DNA of 64,000 nt from positions 22,521 through 86,520 of the forward strand of contig JACDNV010000010.1 in the NCBI GenBank assembly GCA_017656425.1, written 5' to 3'. The notes beneath the pieces were generated by a model, which searched no databases, was not told the DNA's origin, and saw only the letters and a program-made list of their open reading frames with translations. The position numbers and the translations under genes are program-made. This document shows positions 1 through 9,221 of the stretch, one piece after another. Position 1 is the first letter of the stretch. Each line of letters opens with the position of its first letter. The DNA is from Candidatus Neomarinimicrobiota bacterium (GTDB lineage Bacteria; Fidelibacterota; UBA2242; B5-G15).

Positions 1-641
1 CATCACCGGTTGTGGATGAAGAATTACGCAAAAAAATGGGTGAGACAGCGGTAAAAATTGCAAAGAGTGTAGGATATAAGAGTGCTGGCACAGTTGAGTT
101 CTTACTTGATGAGGATAAGAATTTTTACTTTATGGAGATGAATACAAGAGTTCAGGTTGAGCATCCTGTGACTGAAATGGTTACAGGGGTAGATATAGTA
201 AAGGAACAGTTGAGAATAGCGAGTGGTGAGAGAATCCCAGAATGGTATAGTAATATTAAATCACATGGGCATGCCATAGAATGCAGAATCAATGCAGAGG
301 ATCCAGTAAATAATTTTAGGCCATCACCAGGTCATATATTTTCATTTCATGCCCCAGGTGGTCCGGGGACTAGAATGGACACCCATGTCTATGCTGGATA
401 TACCATACCACCTCATTATGATTCATTACTTGCAAAGTTAATAACTCACGGAAAAGATAGGGGAGAAGCTATCACACGTATGAAAAGGGCTCTTGAGGAG
501 ACTATTTTTGAAGGAATACGTACAACTATTCCATTTCATATGGCAATATTGAAGGATGAAAATTTTATTAAAGGGAATTTTAATATAGAATTTTTAAATA
601 GTTTTAAATTTAAACTGGAAGAAATATTGGAGGAGGTTTAG
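1..641 (+). CDS. accC: Biotin carboxylase, C-terminal part (5' truncated)
   Basis: Biotin carboxylase carboxylates the biotin of BCCP with ATP and bicarbonate, the first half of acetyl-CoA carboxylase (or a related acyl-CoA carboxylase). The reading frame is open from base 3 and has no start in the window, so the N-terminal half lies upstream. The visible part contains the ATP-grasp signature FYFMEMNTRVQVEHPVTE followed by the C-terminal domain (ECRINAEDP, PGGPGTRMDTH). The frame ends TAG at 639-641, three bases before gcvH, and the gcvH ribosome binding site lies inside its last codons. Identification as AccC rather than a pyruvate or propionyl carboxylase subunit is by sequence feel only. 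Confidence 0.9.
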   Translation, partial: SPVVDEELRKKMGETAVKIAKSVGYKSAGTVEFLLDEDKNFYFMEMNTRVQVEHPVTEMVTGVDIVKEQLRIASGERIPEWYSNIKSHGHAIECRINAEDPVNNFRPSPGHIFSFHAPGGPGTRMDTHVYAGYTIPPHYDSLLAKLITHGKDRGEAITRMKRALEETIFEGIRTTIPFHMAILKDENFIKGNFNIEFLNSFKFKLEEILEEV

Positions 642-644
642 ATA

Positions 645-1019
645 ATGAACATACCTAAAAACTTAAAGTATACGAAAGATCACGAATGGGTGCTTATAGA
701 AGATGGTGTTGCGACTATTGGTATTACCGATTACGCTCAAAATGAACTTGGGGATATAGTATATGTAGAATTGCCCGAAGTCGGGAAGCTGGTTACAAAA
801 GGGGATGCTGTGTCGACAATTGAAGCCGTAAAAACAGTTGCTGATGTTTATTCGCCTCTTTCAGGTGAAGTGAATGAAGTAAATGAAACGCTAGCAGATA
901 CGGCAGAGATTATTAACAAGGATCCATATGGAGAAGGCTGGATATTTAAATTGAAAATATCTAATAAAGATGAAATAAATGATTTATTAACTGCAGAAGA
1001 TTATAAAAAATTACTTTGA
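645..1019 (+). CDS. gcvH: Glycine cleavage system H protein
   Basis: GcvH is the lipoyl carrier that shuttles the aminomethyl group between the P, T and L proteins of glycine cleavage. At 124 aa it has the normal length. The lipoylated lysine is K63 in the context IEAVKTVADVYSPL, and the N-terminal KYTKDHEWV is typical. A strong GGAGGAGG site around 629-636 precedes the ATG. It sits between accC and the glycine decarboxylase subunit gene gcvPA, which starts one base after its stop, so the two are co-transcribed. Confidence 0.95.
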   Translation: MNIPKNLKYTKDHEWVLIEDGVATIGITDYAQNELGDIVYVELPEVGKLVTKGDAVSTIEAVKTVADVYSPLSGEVNEVNETLADTAEIINKDPYGEGWIFKLKISNKDEINDLLTAEDYKKLL

Positions 1020-1020
1020 T

Positions 1021-2358
1021 ATGAAATATATTCCAAATACTCCAGAAACTGAGCTGGAAATCCTTAAAGAAATTGGTTACAATTCTTTCGAAGAGTTGAT
1101 TAGATTTATTCCAGAGAATTTAAAAAAGACCTGCAATATAAACTTGCCTGATGCTCATTCTGAATTAGAGATAGTAAAATTGGTTCAAAATATTGCAAAA
1201 AAAAACCTGAATACAGAGAATTATATATCTTTCCTGGGTTGTGGAGTTTATGATCATTATGTCCCAGCTGTAATTGATGATTTAATATCTCGCTCTGAAT
1301 TCTACACTGCCTATACACCTTATCAGTCAGAAGTGAGTCAGGGTACTTTACAATCAATCTATGAATATCAATCGCTTATATGTGAGTTAATGGGGATGGA
1401 GATTTCCAATGCTTCTATGTACGATGGAGCAACAGCTATATCAGAAGCTATATTTATGTCATGTAATATTACAGGGAAAGGGAGGGCGGTTATCTCTTCT
1501 CTGCTTAATCCCTTTTATATCGAAGTTATAAAGACCTATGCTGAGGGTCGTGGAATGGAAATATCGTTCTTAGGTGAGGATAATGGATCGACAGATTTTA
1601 ATGATATTGAAAATATTTCAAGAGATTCTGCTTGCCTTGTTATTCAGAGTCCAAACTATCTTGGTACTATTGAAAAAATAAATGGATTAAAGTCGAAATT
1701 GGATAAAAATACGTTACTGATACTGGTTGTTGATCCAATATCGCTTGGAATTTTAAAAAGTCCGGGTGAGCTGGGTGCTGATATTGCAGTGGCAGAAGGG
1801 CAAAGCTTAGGTATTCATCAGTCATTCGGAGGACCATTCTTGGGAGTATTGACAGCGAGAAAAGAATTTATCAGATACATGCCTGGAAGAATTGCTGGAG
1901 CTACGGAGGATATAAAGGGCAGACGTGCATATACACTGGTATTGCAAACAAGAGAACAGCATATAAGAAGAGAAAAAGCAACATCCAATATTTGTACTAA
2001 TCAGGCACTTATGGCTTTATCAGCTTGCATATATTTATCATTACTAGGGAAAAGTGGTATTAGGAAAGTTGGCGAGCTTTGCATAAAGAAAAGCCATTAT
2101 TTATATGATAAAATAATTCAACTCAAGGGTTTTAAATCAGTGTATAACAAACCATTTTTCAAAGAATTTGTAATTTCCACTCCAGCAAAACCAAAAGAAA
2201 TAATAAAAGCGGCATTGGGGGAGGGATTCTTTGCTGGAGTGGAATTGGAAAAATTTGATAAAAATAGAGAAAATCAAATTCTATTAGCTGTGACTGAAAA
2301 AAGAAGCAAAGAGGAGATGGATCAATTTATTTCTTTTCTTAGAAAATTTGAAAGTTGA
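1021..2358 (+). CDS. gcvPA: Glycine dehydrogenase (decarboxylating) subunit 1
   Basis: This is the N-terminal-type half of the split P protein, the PLP-dependent glycine decarboxylase. At 445 aa it matches the usual length of subunit 1. Characteristic stretches are FLGCGVYDHYVPAV, YTPYQSEVSQGTLQ, ASMYDGATA and the segment RAYTLVLQTREQHIRREKAT. The catalytic PLP lysine is in subunit 2, so this protein cannot work alone. No gcvPB or gcvT follows here; the next gene is unrelated, so the partners must be encoded elsewhere. The stop overlaps the region in which the next gene starts. Confidence 0.93.
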   Translation: MKYIPNTPETELEILKEIGYNSFEELIRFIPENLKKTCNINLPDAHSELEIVKLVQNIAKKNLNTENYISFLGCGVYDHYVPAVIDDLISRSEFYTAYTPYQSEVSQGTLQSIYEYQSLICELMGMEISNASMYDGATAISEAIFMSCNITGKGRAVISSLLNPFYIEVIKTYAEGRGMEISFLGEDNGSTDFNDIENISRDSACLVIQSPNYLGTIEKINGLKSKLDKNTLLILVVDPISLGILKSPGELGADIAVAEGQSLGIHQSFGGPFLGVLTARKEFIRYMPGRIAGATEDIKGRRAYTLVLQTREQHIRREKATSNICTNQALMALSACIYLSLLGKSGIRKVGELCIKKSHYLYDKIIQLKGFKSVYNKPFFKEFVISTPAKPKEIIKAALGEGFFAGVELEKFDKNRENQILLAVTEKRSKEEMDQFISFLRKFES

Positions 2359-2359
2359 T

Positions 2360-3112
2360 ATGGATGTCTATAATTATTTGTTAAAAGTAAAAGAGCGAAA
2401 GGGAGCTGGTTACCTTATACTGGTTGATCCAGACACTAGGAAGGATAGTGATTTAGAAAAATTCGTTAAGCTAATTAATGAAAGTGATGTTGATGCGGTT
2501 CTTGTAGGTGGGAGTTTGTTGTTTGATTCAGATTTTCAAGAGTGTGCAAGGATAGTCAAGAGTGCAAGCAATATACCTGTTATCATTTTCCCAGGTTCTG
2601 TTAAGCAGATTTCCGGGTATGCTGATGCGATTTTATTTATTTCTCTTATTAGTGGGAGAAATCCCTACTATCTTTTTGGTGAGCATGTGATTGCAGCACC
2701 GGTAATTAAACGATTGGGTATTGAGGCAATTTCGACAGGTTATATGCTTATAGAATCAGGTAGAATGACAACTGCAGAATATATGAGTAATACAAAACCA
2801 TTGCCATCTGACAAACCAGAAATTGCGGCGGCTCATGCCCTAGCTGCCCAGTATATGGGGATGAAAATGATTTATCTTGAAGCTGGAAGTGGTGCTGAAA
2901 ATTCAGTACCTAACGAGATGGTCGAGATTGTTAGCCGGTATGTGGAAATTCCTGTAATTGTAGGGGGTGGAATAAGAGATCCTGAGACTGCAAAGGAGAA
3001 GGTTGAGTCCGGAGCAAGTTTCGTAGTTACTGGCAATGTGCTTAATGATAATTCTAATCTAAGTTTGATAAAAGAATTTGCTGATGCGATTCATGTAAAA
3101 GGAAATAAATAA
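2360..3112 (+). CDS. Geranylgeranylglyceryl phosphate synthase family protein (PcrB/GGGPS-like)
   Basis: This is a TIM-barrel prenyltransferase-type protein of about 250 aa. Family members join a polyprenyl diphosphate to glycerol 1-phosphate, giving ether-lipid precursors; group II enzymes occur in some Bacteroidetes. Supporting segments are LILVDPDTRK near the N-terminus, DAVLVGGSLL, STGYMLIESG, KMIYLEAGSGA and the phosphate-binding VIVGGGIRDPETA. I place the start at ATG 2360, just after the gcvPA stop; an in-frame TTG at 2348 would add four residues and overlap gcvPA. Its stop overlaps the gmhA start (TAATG). The actual prenyl chain length and whether the cell makes ether lipids are unknown. 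Confidence 0.85.
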   Translation: MDVYNYLLKVKERKGAGYLILVDPDTRKDSDLEKFVKLINESDVDAVLVGGSLLFDSDFQECARIVKSASNIPVIIFPGSVKQISGYADAILFISLISGRNPYYLFGEHVIAAPVIKRLGIEAISTGYMLIESGRMTTAEYMSNTKPLPSDKPEIAAAHALAAQYMGMKMIYLEAGSGAENSVPNEMVEIVSRYVEIPVIVGGGIRDPETAKEKVESGASFVVTGNVLNDNSNLSLIKEFADAIHVKGNK

Positions 3113-3693
3113 TGATTGATAATATGAGAAATGAAATAAAATCACAATTGCTGGATAGCGCTAAAGTGAAAAAACGTTTATCCGTAGAGTATTTAGATGT
3201 TATCGAAGAGGCTGCTGTAACATTATTAGATTGCATAAAGTCTGGTCATAAGGTTCTTTTATGTGGTAACGGTGGATCTGCAGCGGATGCTCAACATTTA
3301 GCTGCCGAGATGGTGGTTAGATTAAGGTTGGATAGAAAGCCTATCAGGGCTATTTCCCTTACTACCGATACAAGCCTTATTACAGCAATGACAAATGATT
3401 ATGGGTTCGAAGATCTCTTTGCGAGGCAGGTAGAAGCATTAGGTGATGAAGGAGATGTACTTATTGGAATTACCACAAGCGGTAATTCAGAAAATGTAAT
3501 AAGAGCTGTCAAGAAGGCAAAACAGATGGGTTTAAAAAGTATAGTTTTGACAGGCAAAGGGGGCGGCAGGATAAATAATCTGGCTGATATTATGATAATT
3601 GTGCCATCAAATGATGTACAAAGAATACAGGAATCCCATATAACCATTGGTCATATTTTGTGTGATATAATGGAAAAGGGTCTTTTTGGCTGA
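3112..3693 (+). CDS. gmhA: Phosphoheptose (sedoheptulose 7-phosphate) isomerase
   Basis: GmhA converts sedoheptulose 7-phosphate to D-glycero-D-manno-heptose 7-phosphate, the first step to the heptose of LPS inner core or S-layer glycans. The 193-aa protein has the SIS-domain hallmarks LLCGNGGSAADAQHLAAEMV, SLTTDTSLITA, GITTSGNSENV and the C-terminal ESHITIGHILCDI. It is coupled to the preceding gene through a TAATG overlap. With the other envelope genes it supports a diderm cell plan. Confidence 0.93.
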   Translation: MIDNMRNEIKSQLLDSAKVKKRLSVEYLDVIEEAAVTLLDCIKSGHKVLLCGNGGSAADAQHLAAEMVVRLRLDRKPIRAISLTTDTSLITAMTNDYGFEDLFARQVEALGDEGDVLIGITTSGNSENVIRAVKKAKQMGLKSIVLTGKGGGRINNLADIMIIVPSNDVQRIQESHITIGHILCDIMEKGLFG

Positions 3694-3714
3694 TATCGAA
3701 GATGGACTTATTTA

Positions 3715-4605
3715 ATGCAAAAAGTATTAAAAGAATTTTTAAACTATTTGAAAATTGAAAGAAAGCTTTCTGATAATACAATTTCTTCATATAAAATAGA
3801 TTTAGAACGATATGTAAAATACCTCAAAGATATAGGAATAAATAGCTTTTCTTTAATTACAACTTTAACAATACAGAATTATTTAAAATTATTATCAGAG
3901 ATAGGGTTAATGTCTTCAAGTATAGCAAGGAATATCAGTTCTATAAGAACTTTCCACCGTTTTCTTGTGGATGAGGGTGTAACAGATAAAGATCCATCAG
4001 AGCTTGTACAGAGTCCAAAGCTCCCTAAGAAGTTACCTACCGTATTAACAATTCAAGAAATTGATCAGATATTTCAGCAAATTGATACATCTACACATAT
4101 AGGTTTGCGTGATAAGGCGATTATTGAAACTCTCTATTCTACGGGAATAAGGGTATCGGAACTGACAGGTATGAGAACTGGGGACATATTCTGGGAAGAA
4201 AATGTGATCAGAATCATTGGTAAGGGTTCAAAAGAGAGATTTGTACCTTTTGGTGAGAAAGCGAAAGTAGATTTACACAGATATATCGAGACAACAAGAA
4301 GATTCTATACAAGAAAAAGGGTGAGTAAAGATTATTTATTCTTAAATTTTAGGGGTGAACCATTGACGAGAATTGGAGTCTGGAAGTTGATAAAAAAATA
4401 TGTGAAAATGGCAGGCATTAAAAAGAAAATTAGCCCTCATGTATTCAGACATTCATTTGCTACCCACCTTATTGAGGGTGGAGCTGACATTAGGGCTGTT
4501 CAGGAAATGCTCGGGCATGCAGATATATCGACAACTCAAATATACACTCATCTGGATAGAAAATATTTAATGGAAGTACACAAAAAATATCATCCGAGGT
4601 GGTAA
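3715..4605 (+). CDS. Tyrosine recombinase, XerD-like
   Basis: At 296 aa it has the size of chromosomal Xer recombinases, which resolve chromosome dimers at dif. An N-terminal SAM-like core-binding domain (about 1-90) is followed by the catalytic domain. All catalytic residues are present: R146 (TGIRVSEL), K170 (GKGSKERF), H242 and R245 (HVFRHSFATHL), H268 (LGHADISTTQ) and the nucleophile Y277. The ending (STTQIYTH, HKKYHPRW) is closer to XerD than XerC. It sits in a housekeeping run with no integrase neighbours, so I read it as the resident Xer enzyme rather than a mobile element integrase. Confidence 0.9.
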   Translation: MQKVLKEFLNYLKIERKLSDNTISSYKIDLERYVKYLKDIGINSFSLITTLTIQNYLKLLSEIGLMSSSIARNISSIRTFHRFLVDEGVTDKDPSELVQSPKLPKKLPTVLTIQEIDQIFQQIDTSTHIGLRDKAIIETLYSTGIRVSELTGMRTGDIFWEENVIRIIGKGSKERFVPFGEKAKVDLHRYIETTRRFYTRKRVSKDYLFLNFRGEPLTRIGVWKLIKKYVKMAGIKKKISPHVFRHSFATHLIEGGADIRAVQEMLGHADISTTQIYTHLDRKYLMEVHKKYHPRW

Positions 4606-4608
4606 GTT

Positions 4609-5244
4609 ATGAATTTACAGGAGATTATACTTTTAATTCCCCCAATATTACTTGCATTGACATTTCATGAGTATATGCATGGCTATGTAGCGTATAAATT
4701 AGGTGATCCTACCCCAAAGATGGCTGGAAGGCTAAGTCTTAATCCATTAATACATCTTGATCCGTTGGGAACAATAATGTTATTCATCGTTCGTTTTGGG
4801 TGGGCAAGACCAGTTCCAGTTAATCCTTCCTACTTTCGCGATCCAAAAAGAGGAATGTTATATACGTCTCTGGCAGGTCCATCTGCAAATATGGTAATTG
4901 CTCTGTTAAGTGGTTTATTCTTGAGAATATTAAGGGGAGGATTTTTGGAATTTCTCCCCGATCAGATTTTAAAGCCTATTGCTATAATGACTATTCTCAG
5001 TATTCAAATAAATGTCGCACTGGCGATTTTTAATCTTCTTCCAATACCACCCTTGGATGGTTCAAAAATATTTTTCAGTTTACTACCAAAAAGGTATGAA
5101 GAAGTAGCATTTAAATATGAAAGATATGGTTCAATAATTCTATTTGGTATAATTATGATAAGCTGGGGAACGGGTATTTCGATATTTGGTGCTATTATTT
5201 ATCCTTTTGTTGATTTTTTTACGAGACTATTTGGAGGTATTTAA
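4609..5244 (+). CDS. Site-2 protease family (M50) membrane metalloprotease
   Basis: This is an intramembrane zinc metalloprotease-like protein of the short M50 group, 211 aa. The zinc-binding HExxH is H20-E21-Y22-M23-H24, followed by GYVAYKLGDPTPKMAGRLSLNP. The third ligand motif NLLPIPPLDGSK lies toward the C-terminus. Several hydrophobic helices surround these motifs. It begins three bases after the recombinase stop. The substrate is unknown. No PDZ domain is present, unlike RseP. Confidence 0.9.
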   Translation: MNLQEIILLIPPILLALTFHEYMHGYVAYKLGDPTPKMAGRLSLNPLIHLDPLGTIMLFIVRFGWARPVPVNPSYFRDPKRGMLYTSLAGPSANMVIALLSGLFLRILRGGFLEFLPDQILKPIAIMTILSIQINVALAIFNLLPIPPLDGSKIFFSLLPKRYEEVAFKYERYGSIILFGIIMISWGTGISIFGAIIYPFVDFFTRLFGGI

Positions 5245-5245
5245 A

Positions 5246-5422
5246 ATGGTATTAAATCGCCTTTTCCGTCAAAAGGTGAGAGGGTATTTTGAAGGCAGGC
5301 GATTTCGTTTCAGACGCATTACCCATGATACCAAGAGAATGACACGACCTATGTGGTGGCTAATTGCTATGGCTTTAATTGTGCTTGCGTTGATATATTA
5401 TCTCAATAAGATTGCCAGATAG
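5246..5422 (+). CDS. Small single-pass membrane protein
   Basis: This is a 58-aa protein of unknown function. The first 35 residues are very basic (RLFRQKVRGYFEGRRFRFRR) and residues 36-53 form one hydrophobic helix (MWWLIAMALIVLALIYYL). I chose ATG 5246 because it follows the protease stop by one base and has GGAGG at 5234-5238. A longer in-frame reading from 5186 would only add a piece overlapping the protease. The basic segment would face the cytoplasm in a positive-inside topology. It probably belongs to the same transcript as the protease. Confidence 0.7.
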   Translation: MVLNRLFRQKVRGYFEGRRFRFRRITHDTKRMTRPMWWLIAMALIVLALIYYLNKIAR

Positions 5423-5449
5423 TTTTATGAGTAGGGAGTCCTTCGTACC

Positions 5450-6487
5450 ATGGTTCAGCTTGTTGAGTGTATACCGAATATTAGTGAAGGTAGAGAAAAG
5501 GCAGCCATTGATAAAATAGTAAATGCAATAAAATCTGTTAATGGGGTATATGTACTGGATGTCTATTCAGATCAGGACACAAATAGAACAGTAATTACGT
5601 TTGTTGGGAATATTGACGGTATTTTTAAGGCTTCATTCGACTGTATAAAAAAGGCAATTGAATTGATTGATATGAGGTTTCACAACGGTATTCATCCTCG
5701 GATAGGGGCGGTTGATGTATTTCCTATTGTTCCGATTACCGGGGTGAGTATCAACAAATGTATTGAGGTGAGTCATAGGCTTGCAAAAATGGTTTCTGAT
5801 GAGTTAGATATACCCGTCTATTTATATGAGAAATCGGCTCAATTTCCACAACGAGTTAAACTGGAAAATATTCGAAGAGGGGGTTATGAAAAATTGGCCG
5901 AGAAGATAATAAAACCTGAGTGGTATCCTGATTATGGTAAGCCAGTTTTTGTTCCAAAAAGTGGTGCAATTGTAATGGGTGTAAGGGAACCTCTTATCGC
6001 TTATAATATAAATCTTAACACAAAAGATAAAAGGATAGCGGATGAAATTGCTGGTGAGATTAGGGAAAGTGGAAACGCTATAAATCAGTTAGCTGAAGGA
6101 AATAAGAGAAGACCTGGTTTATTTAAAAGTGTAAAAGCCATTGGATGGTATAGAGAGGAGCTGGGCATTACCCAGGTTTCAACAAATATTACCGATTATA
6201 GGATTGCTCCTCTGCATAAAGTATATCTTGAGGTTGAGAGGAAGGCAAAAGAAAAAGGGGTAGAGTTGTTTGGTTCGGAGATTGTTGGTCTGGTACCAAA
6301 GGAAGCTATAATCTCAGCGGGATTATACTTCCTCGGAAAGAGCAATGAGGAGAAAAATAGTATTCAAGAAAAAGAAATAATAAATGCTGCAGTAAAAGGT
6401 CTCTGTTTGAATAAGTGGAATATGTTTAAACCTGAGGAAAAAATTCTCGAATATAAAATTGAGAAAATAACTGGTATTAAAATTTAA
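5450..6487 (+). CDS. ftcD: Glutamate formimidoyltransferase
   Basis: The enzyme transfers the formimino group of formiminoglutamate to tetrahydrofolate in histidine degradation, or serves formyl transfer to folate. The protein opens LVECIPNISEGR and carries NGIHPRIGAVDVFPIVP, QVSTNITDY and VGLVPKEA, all typical. At 345 aa it holds the two formiminotransferase domains plus a tail, without the cyclodeaminase domain of the animal bifunctional enzyme. No histidine-utilisation genes are adjacent, so the pathway role is not set by context. Confidence 0.9.
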   Translation: MVQLVECIPNISEGREKAAIDKIVNAIKSVNGVYVLDVYSDQDTNRTVITFVGNIDGIFKASFDCIKKAIELIDMRFHNGIHPRIGAVDVFPIVPITGVSINKCIEVSHRLAKMVSDELDIPVYLYEKSAQFPQRVKLENIRRGGYEKLAEKIIKPEWYPDYGKPVFVPKSGAIVMGVREPLIAYNINLNTKDKRIADEIAGEIRESGNAINQLAEGNKRRPGLFKSVKAIGWYREELGITQVSTNITDYRIAPLHKVYLEVERKAKEKGVELFGSEIVGLVPKEAIISAGLYFLGKSNEEKNSIQEKEIINAAVKGLCLNKWNMFKPEEKILEYKIEKITGIKI

Positions 6488-6501
6488 AGTATAGGGGCAT
6501 T

Positions 6502-8265
6502 TTGCCAAATATAAAGATTTTACCTGAGACATTAACAAATAAAATAGCGGCTGGTGAGGTTGTTCAGAGACCTTCATCTGTTGTGAAAGAACTTATAGAA
6601 AATTCCATTGATGCTGGTGCTACCGAAATAAATGTTATTATAAAAAATGGTGGCAGGTCACTTATACAGGTTGTTGACAATGGTAGTGGAATGGATAAAG
6701 ATGATCTACTGCTTGCCTTTGAAAGATATGCTACTAGTAAGATATACACCGAGAAAGATTTATATAATATCAAAACTCTTGGTTTTAGGGGTGAGGCACT
6801 TGCAAGTATCGCATCAGTGTCGATGGTAGAAGCAATATCCGGAATAAAAGGTGAAGAAGAAGCTCATAGACTTGAAGTAGTTGGAGGTACCTTTAAAAAG
6901 ATAGAGCCTTGCCCTAATATAGGTGGTACATCGATAAGTGTTAAAAATTTGTTTTTTAACGTTCCCGCAAGAAGAAAGTTTTTGAAATCCGCCGAGGTTG
7001 AGTTCAGACATATCATTGGTATATTTAGAAAATTCACTTTGTCATTTCCTGAATTGATGTTCACTTTGGTTCATAATGAAAGGGAAATTTATATCTTACA
7101 TGCGGAGAATTTGCTTGATAGAATTGGCAACCTTTTTTCAAAGGATTATGTTGACAATTTAATTGAGGTTAATGATGGAAATGAAGTTTTTTCTATAACA
7201 GGTTATATAGGGAATCTAAATTTACTGAGAAATCGTAGAGGGGAACAATTTTGGTTTGTGAATGGAAGATATATTGTTAACAGAACATTGAATAATGCTG
7301 TATTGGGTGCTTATTCACCATTGATATCGGGTGAAGAATACCCTTTTTATTGTCTAAAATTATCAATAGAGCCGTTTCAGGTTGATGTTAATGTTCATCC
7401 TTCTAAAATGGAAATAAAATTCAAAGATGAGTACAATATTTATAACCAGATAAAAAATATACTTGCTAAGTATGTAAATAAGCTAAGAGAAAAACTTCCA
7501 GGTTTTGATTATATCCCTATAACTGATTTTTATAAAAAAGAAAAGGAGATGGGAAAAATCTTAACGAACGGTATTAAGAAAGAATCAGACAGACAGGGGT
7601 CTTTTTTGGAGGCTATTCGAAAAAGTACTCCTGACTGGAAAGAGAGGGCACGAAAATTTTCTGAGGTGATAAGAAGAGAGGAGGAGCAGCCAGGGGAAGT
7701 TGGAATACCGGTTTTTCAATTTGCAAAAAGGTATATCATTACACAGACTAAAAGTGGTATTATTATAATAGATCAACATGTTGCTCATGAGCGTATACTT
7801 TATGAAGAAGCTTATAATTCAATAAAAGAAAAAAACTGGAAATCTCAGCAGCTTCTGTTTCCACAGGTAGTGGAATTAACATATGAGGATTATTCTATTT
7901 TACTTGAAATACTTCCATACCTTGAAAAGATAGGTTTTAAATTGAGAGATTTTGGTAAAAATGCTGTGATTGTAGAGGCTGTCCCTGCAGGTATGAGATG
8001 GGGTATAGAATCAACTATAATAAAGGAGATAATAGATGGCTATCTCGAGAATAAAAAAGATGAACCAAGTGCAACTAAAAATGTTATTGCTTCTTATTCA
8101 TGTAAAGCAGCAATCAAATCTGGCGATAAATTGACTGAAGAAGAAATGATAACCCTTGTTAATAAGCTATTTATGACAAACAATCCTTATTTTTGTCCTC
8201 ATGGTAGACCAATTATAGTAAATTTGACCATTGATGAAATCGATAAAAGATTTGGTAGAAAATAA
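6502..8265 (+). CDS. mutL: DNA mismatch repair protein MutL
   Basis: MutL couples mismatch recognition by MutS to strand incision. The N-terminal GHKL ATPase has NKIAAGEVVQRP, ENSIDAGAT, DNGSGM and TLGFRGEALASI. The C-terminal domain has an endonuclease-type motif DQHVAHERILYEE from D424 (consensus DQHA-x2-E-x4-E) together with SCKAAIKSGD and FCPHGRPI. This should therefore be a nicking MutL as in organisms lacking MutH. The start is TTG 6502, preceded by AGGGG; no ATG or GTG fits because homology begins right after it. The 587-aa length is normal. Confidence 0.95.
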   Translation: MPNIKILPETLTNKIAAGEVVQRPSSVVKELIENSIDAGATEINVIIKNGGRSLIQVVDNGSGMDKDDLLLAFERYATSKIYTEKDLYNIKTLGFRGEALASIASVSMVEAISGIKGEEEAHRLEVVGGTFKKIEPCPNIGGTSISVKNLFFNVPARRKFLKSAEVEFRHIIGIFRKFTLSFPELMFTLVHNEREIYILHAENLLDRIGNLFSKDYVDNLIEVNDGNEVFSITGYIGNLNLLRNRRGEQFWFVNGRYIVNRTLNNAVLGAYSPLISGEEYPFYCLKLSIEPFQVDVNVHPSKMEIKFKDEYNIYNQIKNILAKYVNKLREKLPGFDYIPITDFYKKEKEMGKILTNGIKKESDRQGSFLEAIRKSTPDWKERARKFSEVIRREEEQPGEVGIPVFQFAKRYIITQTKSGIIIIDQHVAHERILYEEAYNSIKEKNWKSQQLLFPQVVELTYEDYSILLEILPYLEKIGFKLRDFGKNAVIVEAVPAGMRWGIESTIIKEIIDGYLENKKDEPSATKNVIASYSCKAAIKSGDKLTEEEMITLVNKLFMTNNPYFCPHGRPIIVNLTIDEIDKRFGRK

Positions 8266-9190
8266 GATAGTGCCAGTAATTACAGGACCTACTGCAATAG
8301 GAAAGACTGACGTTGGTATAGCTATAGCTAAAAAAATTAATGGTGAGATTATCTCGGTTGATTCCCGCCAGATTTACAAAGGTTTAGATATTGGGACTTC
8401 GAAACCAACATTAAGGCAACAATCCGAAATCTCACATCATCTTATAGATTTACTTGAGATTGAAGAAAAGATAAGTGCAGGCAGATGTAGAGAGCTTGCC
8501 AATGAAGCAATAAAGGGTATTTTTTCCAGAGGCAAAATACCAATATTAGTTGGTGGTGCGGGATTATACATAAAAGCAATTGTAAAAGGACTATTTAAAA
8601 GCAGTAGGACTGATCAGTTAATCAGAGAAGAGATAAGACAGGAATTAAAAAAACGCGGTAATATTTATTTGTATAACAAACTTGTGGACATTGATCCTGA
8701 TTATGCACTGAAAATTCATATAAATGATGCAAAACGTATAACAAGGGCACTGGAACTTTATAAAATGACAGGTAAAAAACCCAGTGAACTTTTTAAGGAG
8801 GGATCGGTCACCTTACCGTATAATTTTAGAATATTCATTTTAAATACAAAAAGGGATTATCTATATGATAGGATAAATAAAAGAGTTGATTTAATGATTC
8901 AGGAAGGATTAATTGATGAGGTAAGGAGTTTTTTGAAGCAGGGGAAAAGAAGTCATCTTGAATATTTATTAACTCTGGGCTATAAAGAGGTCATTCATTA
9001 TCTGGATAATAAATGTACGAAAGAGGAGATGATAGAAAATTTGAAAAAGAATACAAGGCAATATGCTAAAAGGCAGTTGACTTGGTTCAGACATCAGCTT
9101 GATGGCAAATGGATTGATGTGAAACCAGGAGAAGAGCCTGTGCAGGTGGCTGATAGAATTTTAAAAATTTTAATAGATGCAGAAAACTAA
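8234..9190 (+). CDS. miaA: tRNA dimethylallyltransferase
   Basis: MiaA prenylates A37 of tRNAs reading UNN codons. The P-loop is TGPTAIGKT near the N-terminus, followed by ISVDSRQIYKGLDIGTSKP, VGGAGLYIKAI and the C-terminal TLGYKEV and KRQLTWFRHQ. The start is uncertain. ATG 8234 overlaps mutL by 32 bases, whereas GTG 8270 lies just after the mutL stop and would begin right at the conserved PVITGPTA. Neither has a convincing ribosome binding site. The mutL-miaA order is common in bacteria. Confidence 0.93.
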   Translation: MKSIKDLVENKIVPVITGPTAIGKTDVGIAIAKKINGEIISVDSRQIYKGLDIGTSKPTLRQQSEISHHLIDLLEIEEKISAGRCRELANEAIKGIFSRGKIPILVGGAGLYIKAIVKGLFKSSRTDQLIREEIRQELKKRGNIYLYNKLVDIDPDYALKIHINDAKRITRALELYKMTGKKPSELFKEGSVTLPYNFRIFILNTKRDYLYDRINKRVDLMIQEGLIDEVRSFLKQGKRSHLEYLLTLGYKEVIHYLDNKCTKEEMIENLKKNTRQYAKRQLTWFRHQLDGKWIDVKPGEEPVQVADRILKILIDAEN

Positions 9191-9221
9191 TAGATTTTAT
9201 TATTTTATTAGAATAAATTCT

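Noticed and set aside
3715-4605. Tyrosine recombinase as the integrase of a genomic island
   Set aside because: It has the size and ending of chromosomal XerD and lies in housekeeping genes with no attachment repeats nearby.
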